A DNA stretch of 64,000 bases from Icerya purchasi. Its lineage: Eukaryota; Arthropoda; Insecta; Hemiptera; Monophlebidae. Shown piece by piece: positions 42,415 to 54,479 of this stretch. The notes under the pieces were generated by a model. It ran no database searches. It saw only the letters and a list, made by a program, of their open reading frames with translations, and was not told where the DNA came from. Made by a program: the position numbers and the translations under genes. The stretch lies in NCBI GenBank assembly GCA_039619475.1, contig CM077116.1:103461164-103525163 (forward strand), given 5' to 3'. How positions within the stretch are numbered: position 1 is the first letter of the stretch; every line of letters starts with the position of its first letter.

Positions 42415-45400
42415 AATGTATATATATTGTCTATCACGTTAATAAACGTGCAGTCAGTAATGGAATTGATGGTGATAGCGCCCTAGGCCCGTGTTGGTAT
42501 GACTCCTTTCTTGTAATGAAAAAAAAATAAAAGTATATATATATATATATATATACATTGACGGGTTTCGATAACAATTTTTAAAGTCAAATTCAACAAT
42601 TCTTACATATGCATGATAAACTTACTTTAATTACGATAAAAATATATTATGCTTCGATACATAAAATCATAAGATGTTATCGTTGACGAAAAAATAGTAC
42701 CAATTCCGACTTTTAAGCGACCAGAAAAAAATGTTTGGATTCAGATGTCTTTTAAATTTTAGCAACCTTTTAAATTTTGATAATGTTGCCGCCCTAGGCT
42801 CGGGACTCACAGGCCTAGGTCTAAATCCGCCACTGCATGCAGCTAGTAGCGATTTTTAACAACATAGAATAATTAAAGAACTAGATTCCTCGCACTGATT
42901 AATTGTTTCTCCACTATAGGTCGGCCATTATCTCGCAACACAACAGTGATTCTCGTTAACTCGAGTTCTTATTTGATATTAACGATATTCGTCTATTGCC
43001 GTTACCCACTTACACACAATTAGAAAACAACACTTTCTAGATCCTTAAGCAGACTTGCATTAACTGTCCAAAAAATAAATGAATAAAAAGACTGAGAAAA
43101 TCCAGTTAAAAGATTAATTCTTTTAATATGCATTAATATTCAACAGTATTAAAACAACATTAAACGACCATATTAACTCAATAATATATCTAGGATTGAT
43201 AAATTCGGGAGAATCAGTCATAAAATATGAAAATGCTTATGTGGTATTTATGCAACGTGTACATAGAATTACAAGTGCGAACTTATCTGAGACTCACTGA
43301 AGCCAAATTTTACAGCCGCAGGCCAAAATCGATCATTTAAGGGTTACAAATGAACAAAAAATGGAATCATTGTACACTATAAGGCACGAAATATATTTTC
43401 AGTTTTATCGAAAGAAACGCTGGATAAATCAGCATGTGTCTCGGTCTGAACGTTTCATTCTAATGATACGAATCTGAAGAAATTATTTTCCTAGCCGAAG
43501 ATCGTTGGTTGAAACACTTTGTTTATTTCGTATTCTATCAAAAATTTGTTCCGTTTATAGGCAAATAAAACATTGTTAAGCTCAGAGAAACTAGAAAATA
43601 TTTGTAAAAGAAATTGGCATCAAATGTTTATCGCTCAATTTAAAATTTAGTTCAATATAAAGTCAACTTTAATATTAAAACAGTCCGTTTCCTATATGTA
43701 TATATATGTATAATTAAAAATGGCTAAATAAACACCAAAAAACCAATAACAGATTTTTTGTTTTTCGGTACTTATTTACTCATAATTAATACAGAATTGT
43801 CGGAAGGAAAAGCGTTTCAAATCATCAACTTCATCCGTTGAGGTATAGAAAAATAATGGCGCGAAAAATATTCAGTGAAATTAGGCCACTGTAGTTCGTT
43901 ATTTAATAGAAGAGGTTTTAATTTAAGAATAGAAGTCATTTTTATTTGTATGAGTGCTCTGGTTTTTCTTCTTTGCAATTTATTATTAAAGAACAATAAG
44001 AGTTCGATGTAGTTATTTTCCTTTTAAATACTGCTTTGCTATTTTTGTAAGAACTTCTAAAGTAACCGATAGAGGATGAAAACATTGTTACAAAGATGTA
44101 TTATTCGAATTTCATACTATTCCAGATCATATTATATTGCAAGCTAAATTTTCTAATGTTAACAGAGGATGCGATGATGCAGTATTCGTCGACTTGTCTA
44201 ACACTTACTTTTTGTGTACAATTTTAATTTAGAAATTTTTCTGGTATGGACTATAGCCTTCTTTTGAAAGACTCAAGACTGAATTTTCTGCAGGTATTTT
44301 TAAACAATTTTTTAAAATGGGCTAGAAAACAAGTTTATTTTATGTATTTGGCTAAGGCGATAACGTATGCACATATTACGAGCATATTGGTGTGTCTGCG
44401 ATTTCAGTTCCTTTAGGACACCCTACACATAAGGCCATAATACCTCAAAATGGCCGTAAAATCAAAATACAACATCAAGCAATAAAATATTTTAAAAATT
44501 CTAACAGAAAGCACATTTTTGGTTAAATCCTTATTCATACTGGATGAGATTATTTGATATTTTAAGAAGTTTTAATGCTGACAAAGATTTATAATGAAAA
44601 ACCATGATGATTTTGCTTTTCATTCTGACAAAGAGAAAGGAAAGAGTTACTGAAAAATTTATGAAAATTCTAGGCGATTTTTGTAATACAATATTTTGCA
44701 AGTTTATACAATGTTGTAACTCTTGTACTTTTTTTTTCTTTTCTTTTAATCAGTTTAAAGCATAGAGCTTTGTTTACGAAACTTTTCATTTTTTCAAATT
44801 TTGCTTCATTTCCTCCGCAGAATAAGCTTCTAGGGCGATAAATTTAATTTAATTCTCCTCTAAAGTTAAATGCTAAAGCTAAAGTTTCTGAAGTAGTGAA
44901 CACTTTTTGGTTCGTAAGTCATTTTTTTACGAGAAAACAGCAACAAAATTAACAGTACACTTTTATTAACTTACAGTAAGCTTTTTTGAGTAAAAAAAAT
45001 TCGAATTGGACGATACGTCATTTTTTCAGACAGTTTATTTTTTTGGAAATGGTATTCAACATTACTATAATTAGGTGCATTCTGAAACCATTTTAACGAC
45101 TAATGCTCCCCGTACAGTAATCAGTATTTAACAAGGTTTTGAATGCTTTCAACATATTTTATTATAAAAGCAAAAGTTGTTTTCATCATGGCGAAATCTT
45201 TTGCCTTTGAGTGTAAATTTTTAACGTTTTCTTAAACAATTAACTGAGACCGTTTTTGTTTTCTTTATTTCAGCTAGCGGTTATATCGCTCTTAAAATTT
45301 AATTCATGTTATTGCATGGAAGCAGAGTTAAATTCTTTAAATTAATTAGTTGAAGTCTGTTTTGAAGTTCCTTACTATTGAAAATTTTTTAGTCACCCCC

Positions 45401-46300
45401 CTAAAAACAAAAATTTACAACTACGTACTTATTACACTAAAGAAATGATGTTACATATTGAGCATAATTATTATTAAGACTAAGATTTTTTAGCATTTGC
45501 CAAGTCGAACAAATATTTTGAAATCTGATTAGAGTTTTACTGATTTTTTTAAAGTCTTTTCTTTTTGCCCAATTTGCCGAACACCTCATTTTAAGTTAAA
45601 CTTGCTTGAAAGTTGTTGAAGATAAAATATCCTCGTCCCCCCAAAAAAGAATAAACAAAAATAGCGCAAAATTTCAAAATCCGTTGTTTTTGTGTATTTT
45701 TTTAAAGTTATGCAAGAAATTGTCAAATTTGCTACTTTTTATATTGCAGCTAATTACAATTTAACCTCAAACGGTATTCTAAAACCTCCAACACTTTCTC
45801 ACTTTATGTATTATCGTTACCCTTGATTATACAGGGAAGTAATTTTCTCACTTTATTTGAAGATCAAGGGAATAGCTTTAATTTGAAATTTGTTTCCGTT
45901 ACGAATTTTACTTTCTATGTATAGCTCTACTATTAATTGATATCTGTTGTTTAATTTAATATTTTAAAATTCTGTTTAAGGTATGAATTTTGCTAAGACG
46001 GCCGTTAAATTGATGGTTAAAAATTTAATGAAACAGTATTTATTTACATCCAGAGAACAGTCTATAATGTTCGATGAATATTCGGTTTCTATCCGAACAA
46101 AAAACCCAATTTATGTTAATTACATTAGAAGATCGTAAATATAGTTATTATTTTAGTTTTTGTTTTACATATTACAAATATAATTGTTTTTGTTAATGAA
46201 TTTACAGTGCACACTTCTTTGAAAGAAAATTCGTTTTTTTTGTTGGTATTATATTAATTACCATTTTACAGTTTTTTTTTTTTTTTTACAATATCTACAT
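42415..46300. other. Non-coding stretch
   Basis: A+T-rich DNA. A TA run lies near 42535-42555. Two CGCCCTAGGC segments about 310 bases apart (42480 and 42790), the second followed by AAATCCGCCACTG at 42822-42834, look like part of an old transposon with a CAGTGGCGG-type end; its other end is not in view. Beyond 42850 I see no genes, only very A+T-rich sequence. Confidence 0.45.
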
Positions 46301-46317
46301 ATATTTTTACTATTTAC

Positions 46318-48740
46318 TTAATATAAATGTACATTATTTTTTCGGAATTGTATTTCTTCTATTGTAAATTTATTAAATTCATTAAAATAATTTTGAACAA
46401 GTTGTTTTATATCATAATTACAGAGTCTGTTATTATTATTATAATTGCATCCTTGTAGGATATGAAAAACATCATCTCTAAAATTACATATTACACAGTT
46501 GTCAGACTCAGATATCTTAAATTTATATAAATATACCTTAAATAGACCGCTCCCTGTTATAAATTGAACATTCAAAAAGTTTGGCGTATATTGATTATTT
46601 TTAAATCTATCTATTATACTTGGGAAAAATTGATACGTTATTCCATTATAATTATTTCATATTTCTTGAAATTTATTTATATAAAATTTATCCATAAATT
46701 TATTCATTTGTTTTACTTTAATTAATTTATTCTCATATTTAAAAAATGGTGTTTTATATATTACGTTATTGAACGGATGTTGTTTTTAATTGCGACCAGT
46801 TTTTGTATTTCATATTCGATTGGTTTAATACCAGCTATAACTAACTATGGCCGACAAATAACTGATTGTTCTATATGATTTAATCATTTTTATAGCTATA
46901 AGCCTTTGAAAGCTTTTTTAAAACATCCTTTGAAATTTTTTAGTTTTTAACATTTCTACATATATGATACTATTATAAAGTATGTTAGGTAAAATAATAC
47001 TTTTATACAACGTAACTCCTTTTTTATAATTTTTACAGTTTTGATTATTATACAACTTATTAAATATTATTATGAATTTGCTTATTTTGGTTTTAATGTA
47101 ATTAAAATGTTCATAAAATTTTAAATTACTGTTTATTATTACTCCCAAGTATTTTATTTGTTTTACATAGTTGATCTTTAAACCGTACTCTATTAGTATA
47201 TTTTTTATTAAATATCATATAATTGGATTTAGTTTCGTTAATCTTAAGATTAAATTTGTTAAGCCATTTCGCTATTTCTATGTACACTAAATTTATCTTA
47301 TTTTCTTAACCTTTTTCATTTCTATCTGCTAGTACAACCGCAATATCGTCTACAAAGGTATATATCTTAACATCGTTAGGTAATATTATCTTATGTAATT
47401 GAGAAAAAACTATATTCCATAGATATGGGCCCAACACGGACCCTTGTAATACACCCATATCTAATTTTTGCTTCTTTTGTACGTTACCTATTTCAATATA
47501 AGTATATCTATTTTCGCAGTATTTATTAATAATATTTAGTATATTATAATCTATTCCTATTTCCTTCAATAATTTGATTAAACTGTTTAGATCAAAACTA
47601 TCGAAAGCCTTTGCTATGTCTAGCGTCATTAGGCAACTCAAATAGGAATTGCTTTTATAATAAGTTATTATTTTTAAAATATTCCATATTGCCAATTCTG
47701 TTGATTTACCCGGCAAAGCGCCATACTGGTCTTTGTTAATTACATTATGGTGTTGAATAAAATCTTTTAATTTAATCAATATATACTTTTCATAAATTTT
47801 CCTGTAATTTGATAAAAGTGAAATTGCTCTATAAGAACTAGATAATTTTAAATTTTTATTCATTTTCGGTAATATTACTGTCTTTGCTATTTTCCATTTT
47901 TGTGGATAGTGTTCATATTGAAATAGAAAATTAATTAATTTTGTAATCACTTCCGGGTATTTTCTATTAAAGTTTTTCAGAAATCCGTTTGATATTTTAT
48001 CTAATCCACAAGCTACGTTATTCTTAAAATTATCAATAATTAATTTAACTTCTTCTTTACTCACTGAATTTGTTACGTTATTTTTATGTAATTCCTGTTT
48101 AAAAGGTTTAGAATTCAAATATAGTGTTCTACTTAACAAATTTACATTTTCTTGATCACTATGAGCGTGTAGTTGTCTAACGTAGGTATATTTAATTTTG
48201 CTTTCTTACCAAGTAAAATCTTATATTTCAATCCAAAAACTACTTTATCATTTAGTAGGTTCTTCCAAGCTTGCAGTTTTGCCTGTTTTATCCTAAATTT
48301 ATATTTCTTGAAATTGTTCTTATAGTTATTATAATGCTTTGCTTTTAAGTTTAAATTTTTACAATTTCTATATTTCTTATATGTTATTTACTAAATACTT
48401 TAATCTCTGTAATGCAGGGTTCCACCAATAAACTGCCCCTTCTATTATTACTTTATTAGAATTTTGTATTACTATATTTACATACATATTCTTGGAATTG
48501 ATCTAACCATTTGTCTATATCATTTATTGAATTACAGGTTACATTTAAATCTATTATATGATTAAATTTAATGATATTTACATCTAGCTTATTATAATCA
48601 ATCTTTGTAATCAATTTTTTATTATATTCATTATTAATTTGCAATTCAAACATTATGTAAAAATGATCACTATAATTTATTTCGCGAGATACTTTCCAGT
48701 TTTTTATTATTTGTATAATTTGTGTTATCATGTGGTCTAG
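46318..48740 (-). pseudogene. R1-like non-LTR retrotransposon, endonuclease end to zinc knuckle
   Basis: From 48740 downwards on the minus strand: the end of an APE endonuclease (INYSDHFYIMFEL, frame 48456-48731), the post-endonuclease linker with YWWNPALQRLK (about 48390-48430), then a 277-residue RT frame (47306-48139) with SSYRAISLLSNYRKIYEKYI, MTLDIAKAFDSF (motif A), MGVLQGSVLGPYLWN (motif B) and the catalytic FVDD. Then MGVIINSNLKFYEHF (motif E, frame 46918-47148) and finally a zinc knuckle (CVICNFRDDVFHILQGC, frame 46318-46575) after FITGSGLFKVYLYKF, typical of R1-type elements. Most of the frame is still open, with a handful of shifts; the 5' half of the endonuclease and ORF1 are missing. 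Codon use is extremely A+T-rich. Confidence 0.85.
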
Positions 48741-48759
48741 CAGTGAAGATAGTTAAGAA

Positions 48760-50290
48760 AGATTTTAATATAAATACGAATTTACTTTTATTTGGTTCTC
48801 ACGAATACAATCAGAAATGTTTTTATTTTTGCTGTAAACCGTGACTGTGGGTATAGGAATATAAAAAAGCTTTCTTACGTAGATATTGAACTGTGTAGGA
48901 CCTAAAACTGACCTTTACTATAGTCCATTAAATGTCCTATTTTCAGCCTCCCCTGTAATATAATTCATAAAATATAATTGTTTACTTAGAAATAATTTAC
49001 ACATAAATTTAGCAAGATTTATAGGTACACCGGCTGTTCTCAACTTTTCTACTAAAATGAGAATATTTACATTATTGAAAGCCTCTTTTATATCTAGCGA
49101 AGCTGCTATTAAGAATTGTTTTTTGATGTATGGGGCGTAATAAGTACCATTAAGTAGGTGAGCTATACAGTCCCTAGTGCTCAAGTTTGGTTTGAAACCA
49201 AAGATCTCCCGTGGAAAGATTTTGTTGTATTCGCTCCATCGCATCAGTCTATTCTTAATTACAATTAACACCTGGAACTAATCGGGTGGTATTAATCCGG
49301 AAGGCAATAGTCGTTAAAAATATTGATTAATTCGATTTTAGCTTTATCCCCTAGATGCAGTAGTACCGTGAAAGTGACGCCATCCAATCCTGGAGACGTA
49401 TTCCTGTTCTTGAGCAATGGAGGAAAAAGTCCTTTAACTGTAATAGGGCTGTTTAAAAAATACATTTCACTATTGTCAGTTGCATTATTTATTCTATTTA
49501 CTATGCTGCAAGAACATAAGTCGGCGCAACCAATGTGGTGAATTATCGAGGCTAACTTGTCGCCCTTTGGTAGTTTAAAGTGATGACTCTTATTTTTAAG
49601 TCGCTTAACTAATGACCAAATTTCTCTGGCCGATGTGTATCTGTTGAAATATTGAACCACTTTCTAAGTGTAATTTAAATATATATCAGAGGATGCCATA
49701 AAAATATCGAAAGGGTTGTTATTTGTACGTGAATTATTTATTACCATCATTTAATAGGCTTAAATGCGAGTTAGTAAGTATTTCTATTACAGCTTCCCTT
49801 TTGTTATCATTAGGGCTGCATCTCCACAATCGATTCAGCGCTTTTAAATCACCACCCAAAATAATGGTTTAAGAAGATAGACTATCGAAACTATTGAGAA
49901 TAACTGAGGAATCGATTTTGTATATCAGTAGAGAGTAATATGAGATATGATATCCAGAATGTTTTTTATAATTAACTAAGACACATACAGCATCAGATAT
50001 CGTGCTGTTATAAGTGTTAAAGTTAATCGAAATAAAACTGTGTCATATATTAATCTTAATCAGAACTGCAGCGCCACCATAACCGTCTTCTCGGTCGTCT
50101 CGGTAACGAATGTAGTTTTCTATATGAAAATTTATTTCAGGCGAAAGCCACGTTTCTCCTAACAATATAATGCCAGCATCTTTACTAGACACAAACAATT
50201 TGATATGCATTGATTTGATAAAATACTTCTGGCATTCCACCGTAATACTTTTAGCATAATAGACCCATCATAATTATGGGGAAAATCGCA
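48760..50290 (-). pseudogene. Jockey/I-like retrotransposon ORF2, endonuclease and partial RT
   Basis: The minus strand starts with an APE endonuclease: GIILLGETWLSPEINFHI and DREDGYGGAAVLI (frame 50043-50240), then GGDLKALNRLWRC with REAVIEILTNSHLSLLNDG (about 49745-49870, the GDFNA motif with F and N changed). Next come the linker and RT: frame 49292-49660 contains NRNTSPGLDGVTFTVLLHL, and frame 48918-49271 contains FGFKPNLSTRDCIAHLL and ASLDIKEAFNNVN (motif A). Motif B (SVLGPTQFNIYV) is reached near 48890 after two adjacent stops. The element breaks off before the catalytic YADD, where the R1-like relic begins. It is dead in every domain. Confidence 0.8.
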
Positions 50291-50599
50291 TACGTAAATC
50301 AAATAAAATTAATTAAATTAAGTTACACTTAAAGTAAACAAGACATATTTCAAAATGAGACGAAATGTCGTTACTTTTTGTTGTTGATGCAGTTTACATT
50401 ATCTATATTTGGTTTATTTTTATTATTTTTAGAACGCTTCCTTTTTTTTATTAACAACAGTGTAATTTTTTGGATTCTTTTGCTTTAGTTACAGTATTCG
50501 AATCGCCAGCTCTATTTTCTATTTCTTTTTTCTCTATTATTTGTTTTTTCGATATGCTTTTCGATGATAGAATTTTTTTTTGTCAGACGAAAGGAAAGA

Positions 50600-50937
50600 A
50601 ACCGATCTTTTTACTCGTCCTGACGTATTCCCTAAAGTTGATTTAAATCGTGTGAACCCGATTTATTATTCCTAATAAGTGTTTTCTGTGGGTGCAGATT
50701 ATTATTTTTGAATATCGGTTTAGGTTTAAATATAGGAATGGAGCTATTGCTAGAAGATATTTTTTGCGAAATGCGCGGGAACTCATCATAATCAGTTAAC
50801 AATGTAAATCTATTACTGAGTCGACTGGAATATAGGTTTATTCTTCCAGAAAATACACCTGGTAACTTGACTACCACATAAATCCTCGGTGTGCTCATTG
50901 CTTCCGCAGTTGGAACACCTTGAACTACCGTCATAAT

Positions 50938-50974
<37 letters not shown>

Positions 50975-51890
50975 TAACGGAAGTATCGGTAACATTGTCT
51001 AACTCGCCCCCCCTTATAGTTCGAAAAAAAGTATAACTTTCCATGAGTAAACGTACGAAGGGAGACTTTGTCCCATAAAGGAAATAAGAACTGACGTACC
51101 AGGAGCATACTTTACTTCATTATCAATTGTTATTTTTCTATTTAATCTTTTAATGTAGTTAACGATAAACTGTTCACAATCCATTATGTCTAAAATTTGA
51201 TCGTCAGTGTAATCTATAAATTAACTCCTTCAATTACTACCGTTCGGGAAACAAGATATGAAGGAATATATGCATTATAACCTAATAATGAAAGGTCCTG
51301 ACTATCCACTACGTTATTAGCAGCCGTCGAAGTCGAAAATTGTATTACTACACGATTATAACTAACTTTCTTTATTTCAATTGTGTTTTTATATTACAAA
51401 CATCTCTTAAAATTCCGGCAACCTTCAAAACACTAGTAGAAGATCTATTTTGTCGATCTGAATTAATTCTTTTGATAAAAATTATTATTGCCATTTTTAT
51501 TCACTTCGGAATATTTATTTTTAAAGATTGGAACATTACTATTATTACTCAGATAATCATTATTTTCATTAGCAGTACTTTCTTTGTTGATATTATTAAT
51601 ACCGCTACGGTTACTATTTATCTATCAGTGACGGTATTTACATTTTAGGGAATTTATTTGAATTATTTATTTATGTTTTTACGATTATTACGATTTATAC
51701 TGTCGTATTTGTCATTATTATTGAACGAAGTTGGCTGGTTAATATCACTACCTTTAATTTCATGCTAGCATCCGTAGAATAAACGGAGGAAGTGTTATCA
51801 AGCATTTCATAATCTGAAGAATTGTAAGAATAAATATCTCCCCCTGGATGGAGGGGAGGATCTTTCTTACTCATCGACACTTAACTAATA
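50600..51890 (-). pseudogene. ORF1 (gag-like) of the same Jockey/I-like element
   Basis: ORF1 proteins of these elements bind the RNA and form the particle. A likely start is at 51880 (MSMSKKDPPLHPGG). Further along, a frame at 50813-50995 holds a CCHC zinc knuckle, C-S-N-C-x4-H-x4-C, followed by CGSQVTRC, the usual arrangement of gag-like zinc knuckles. The 50632-50900 frame gives the basic, Ser/Pro/Asn-rich end. A TA dinucleotide repeat (50939-50971) has grown inside the coding region just before the knuckle and disrupts the frame. The order ORF1 then ORF2 on the minus strand, 350 bases apart, supports a single element. Confidence 0.6.
50939..50971. repeat. (TA)n microsatellite inside ORF1
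   Basis: About 16 TA units in the retrotransposon ORF1 relic, immediately before its zinc knuckle. Confidence 0.95.
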
Positions 51891-52120
51891 CGGTTAAATT
51901 AAAGCAGGTACATATATCGAGTTTAAACTTATAGGTGTATAAATGCACATAGTATACAGATGTATGTATGTGTGTACATAGTTAATTGACGATAAGCTGA
52001 TAAGTCTAACCGAAATTATATGCCCCAATCGAGATTGTTACGGTAATCCATAAAAATAGATAACGCTGAAACACACGACCGCAAAAGCGAAGCAATGCGT
52101 AGACACTCGTTAAATTTTAT

Positions 52121-52263
52121 CTCCTCACTGCACCTCTTACTAATCTCCTCACTGCACCTCTTACTAATCTCCTCACTGCACCTCTTACTAATCTCCTCAC
52201 TAAACCTCTTACTAATCTCCTCACTAAACCTTTTACTAACCTCCTCACTACTCCTCTTTTTAT
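52121..52263. repeat. 24-bp minisatellite, six copies
   Basis: Units CTCCTCACTGCACCTCTTAC + TAAT start at 52121, 52145, 52169, 52193, 52217 and 52241, with divergence increasing towards the end. On the minus strand the 24-mer is in frame and encodes an eight-residue repeat (LVRGAVRR type), which explains the Arg-rich frame at 52117-52356; I do not consider it a gene. Confidence 0.93.
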
Positions 52264-52380
52264 CTTAACGCGAGCTGATGAACCATGTTTTTCGTCAGTC
52301 CCTGAAGTGCATAAATAAATAAACTTGATGGTTTGCCACTTGAGAACACGCAACATATATAATTGGCCATGTCACGAACA
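52264..52380 (-). pseudogene. Helitron helicase C-terminal scrap
   Basis: The minus strand reads GKPSSLFIYALQGLTKN and HQLALR, preceded by a degraded YICCVFSS, matching the end of Helitron PIF1-like helicases (family pattern QLYVACSRVGKPSxLFxYAPxGxTKNxV). Only about 35 residues remain. It abuts the 24-bp minisatellite. Confidence 0.6.
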
Positions 52381-52499
52381 CAAAACCACTTTTTTAACAA
52401 ACATAAGTGAAATAATCGAGGTATTAAAAAGTACGTAATTATTAATTAAGCACAATAACAATAAATATCTGTCGAATTATAAGCATAATATAAACCCAA

Positions 52500-52960
52500 A
52501 ATTACTTCTAACCATATACAGATCAGTTATCCTTTCGCAAATCAATTACGGATGCCAGGTGTACACGTCAGCCGCTAAAAAAGCGTGCTAAGATCCTTGG
52601 ACCGCCCGCCCCTCCTCTCCTGTTGCAAGTTTGTGCACCAGCAGGCTGTCCTCCACTATCCTTTTACAGAAAATATTACAACTTCAAAGATTTTTGCTCC
52701 TTCCTTAATAGTACCAAACCTCTGTCACACGAGCTAGTTACCATATTCCCCGCTGAGAGGTTTAGAAATGATCCAGTACCTGAACTTTTTTCGGTTATAG
52801 GCTCTTCAATCCCAAGAACTTCAATAGACTTCTTGGCAACTGCGTCTCTATGGAGCCGCTCAGTTCCACACATAAATGTGCCTCTTTCAAAATTTAGTAA
52901 TAGTAATAATAATAAAGATTATTCTTGTATTAATTATCTGATATGATATCATCGTTGTTA
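52500..52960 (+). pseudogene. I-like non-LTR reverse transcriptase thumb fragment
   Basis: The plus strand begins with IYRSVILSQINYGCQVYTSAAKK, the thumb signature of I/Jockey-type RTs, then in a shifted frame (52623-52946) CAPAGCPPLSFYRKYYNFK and a region that normally connects the RT to RNase H. The C-rich spacer at 52600-52620 contains the shift. No catalytic motifs are present. It may belong to the same family as the minus-strand RNase H relic at 53560-54440, but it points the other way. Confidence 0.6.
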
Positions 52961-53528
52961 ACTCTGTTCGATTTCTATTAATTTTTTTACACAAATGCGA
53001 CCCTTTCGAAACTATACCTAATTATAATTTAGTTATTTTATTCTTTTTTCTGCATTGTACATAATTTTATGAATTATAAACTGCCATATTTTCGTTTATG
53101 TAAATCAATCGATCAAATGAACCATTCTATTACTATTTCTCGATCTATTTTTTTTTATTTTCCGTTTTTATTTCTTTTTATCAGATACATCTCATCAGCA
53201 ATTGCATTTGCATTTTTTTAGAAATTCTATAACACTTATTCATTGATAATCCCATGGGTAATATCTGTGAAAATGTATATAAATCGAAATAAACTAGTGT
53301 GTAACATTCATATTAATGTATTACTTTTTTTATTAAAAATACATTAAATGAATATTTATTATTTAAAACAGATGATTTCATTTGAATATATAAAGATTTA
53401 ATTATGAATTAAACATAATTAAATTTGGTGTAATGATAAATTTTAAAGAAAAAAACATTGATTATGAAAATAGAAAACTTCATAATTTCTCTATTCTAGT
53501 TTTAATTTTGATCCAAACAGAAGTTTGT

Positions 53529-53557
53529 AGTTTTTTTTTTTTTTTTTTTTTTTTTGA
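53529..53557 (-). other. Poly(A) tail of the minus-strand I-like retrotransposon
   Basis: A run of 28-29 T on the plus strand lies directly beyond the 3' end of the RNase H/zinc-knuckle relic and reads as A on its coding strand. Confidence 0.75.
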
Positions 53558-53621
53558 GCTCGGCTAACCAAGAGAATTGACCCATATTTAGCTATCTATA
53601 TATATATTTTTTTTAAATAAC

Positions 53622-54440
53622 TTAAATTTTAATGCTATTCGCTACTGAGTAAAGGAAGGATGCAATTATTGGAAAAATGACCTGGTTTGGGAACGACAGT
53701 ATCGACGAAATATTGTAAGGTGCGGGAGCATTGAGTTGTAGTAAATTAGAATATAATACGGATTGTTCATTGAATAGTGCCGAGCACTCAAAAAACACAT
53801 GATTAGCGTCACAGATGTAATTATTCCCTGGTGGGTGAAGAGGACAGAGAGAAGATAAAGACGGAAAAATCCGGTGTCGTGAATCGGGAAGGAGTGAATG
53901 GTTAAATCGAAGACGACATATGGATACAATGGAGTTACGTTGAAGAACTTGACAGCTATGGAACCATGGTTTACAAGGAATCGAAGGTTGAATAGAAAGA
54001 TAGAAGGAGTGCAGATTGGAAAGTGATCGGGCCATACATGTCGGATCAAAATTTTGAGTGTAATTTTTTTGAGAAAGAAAGAATATTGTTGGCTGGATAA
54101 AGATTGATGTAATTATCATTCGTGCTGGCTAAGTATGCTAACTTGTCGACTCTTTCATTTTCCTCAATTCCAATATGTCCTGGTATCCATAAAAATTCTA
54201 TTTGACAAGGTGTACGTAAAGTTAGATTAGATACCATAATACGAATGCGAAGAATTATGGAATCAAAATATGTGGGGCAGTAGGCGGAGGATATAGCTGT
54301 CAGAACACTTAGGGAATCGGAAACTATTAGAAATTTACTATTATTTTGAGCCGAGGATGTATACATCAATGCTTGCAGAATTGCAACTGATTCCGCGTAG
54401 TATATTGAAGATATGACAGGTAGTTTAAACAAGTTTGTAG
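53622..54440 (-). pseudogene. I-like retrotransposon 3' end: RNase H and zinc knuckle
   Basis: The frame 54046-54432 encodes most of an RNase H domain, which removes the RNA strand after reverse transcription: YYAESVAILQAL (E14), IVSDSLSVL (D39), FLWIPGHIGIEENERVDKLA (H86, D96). The first catalytic Asp lies before the truncation point. After a frame change, frames at 53622-54119 give a SICRLRFNHS segment and a C/H cluster with HVFFECSALFNEQS, the C-terminal zinc knuckle. The poly(A) tail at 53529 fixes the 3' end. It is 5'-truncated at about 54440 and broken by one or two shifts. Confidence 0.85.
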
Positions 54441-54479
54441 TTAAAAAAAAACATACTTCAACCGTGATGTATTATAGGC

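Noticed and set aside
42480..42834. A second complete hAT-type element ending in CCGCCACTG
   Set aside because: Only one end can be seen and no matching left end or duplication was found.
52117..52356. Arg-rich 79-residue ORF with an eight-residue repeat
   Set aside because: Created by the 24-bp minisatellite reading into a Helitron scrap; not a gene.
52500..54440. A single twin-primed I-like element made of the plus-strand thumb fragment and the minus-strand RNase H fragment
   Set aside because: In twin priming the inverted 5' part would lie upstream of the direct part; here it lies beyond the poly(A) tail, so they are separate insertions.
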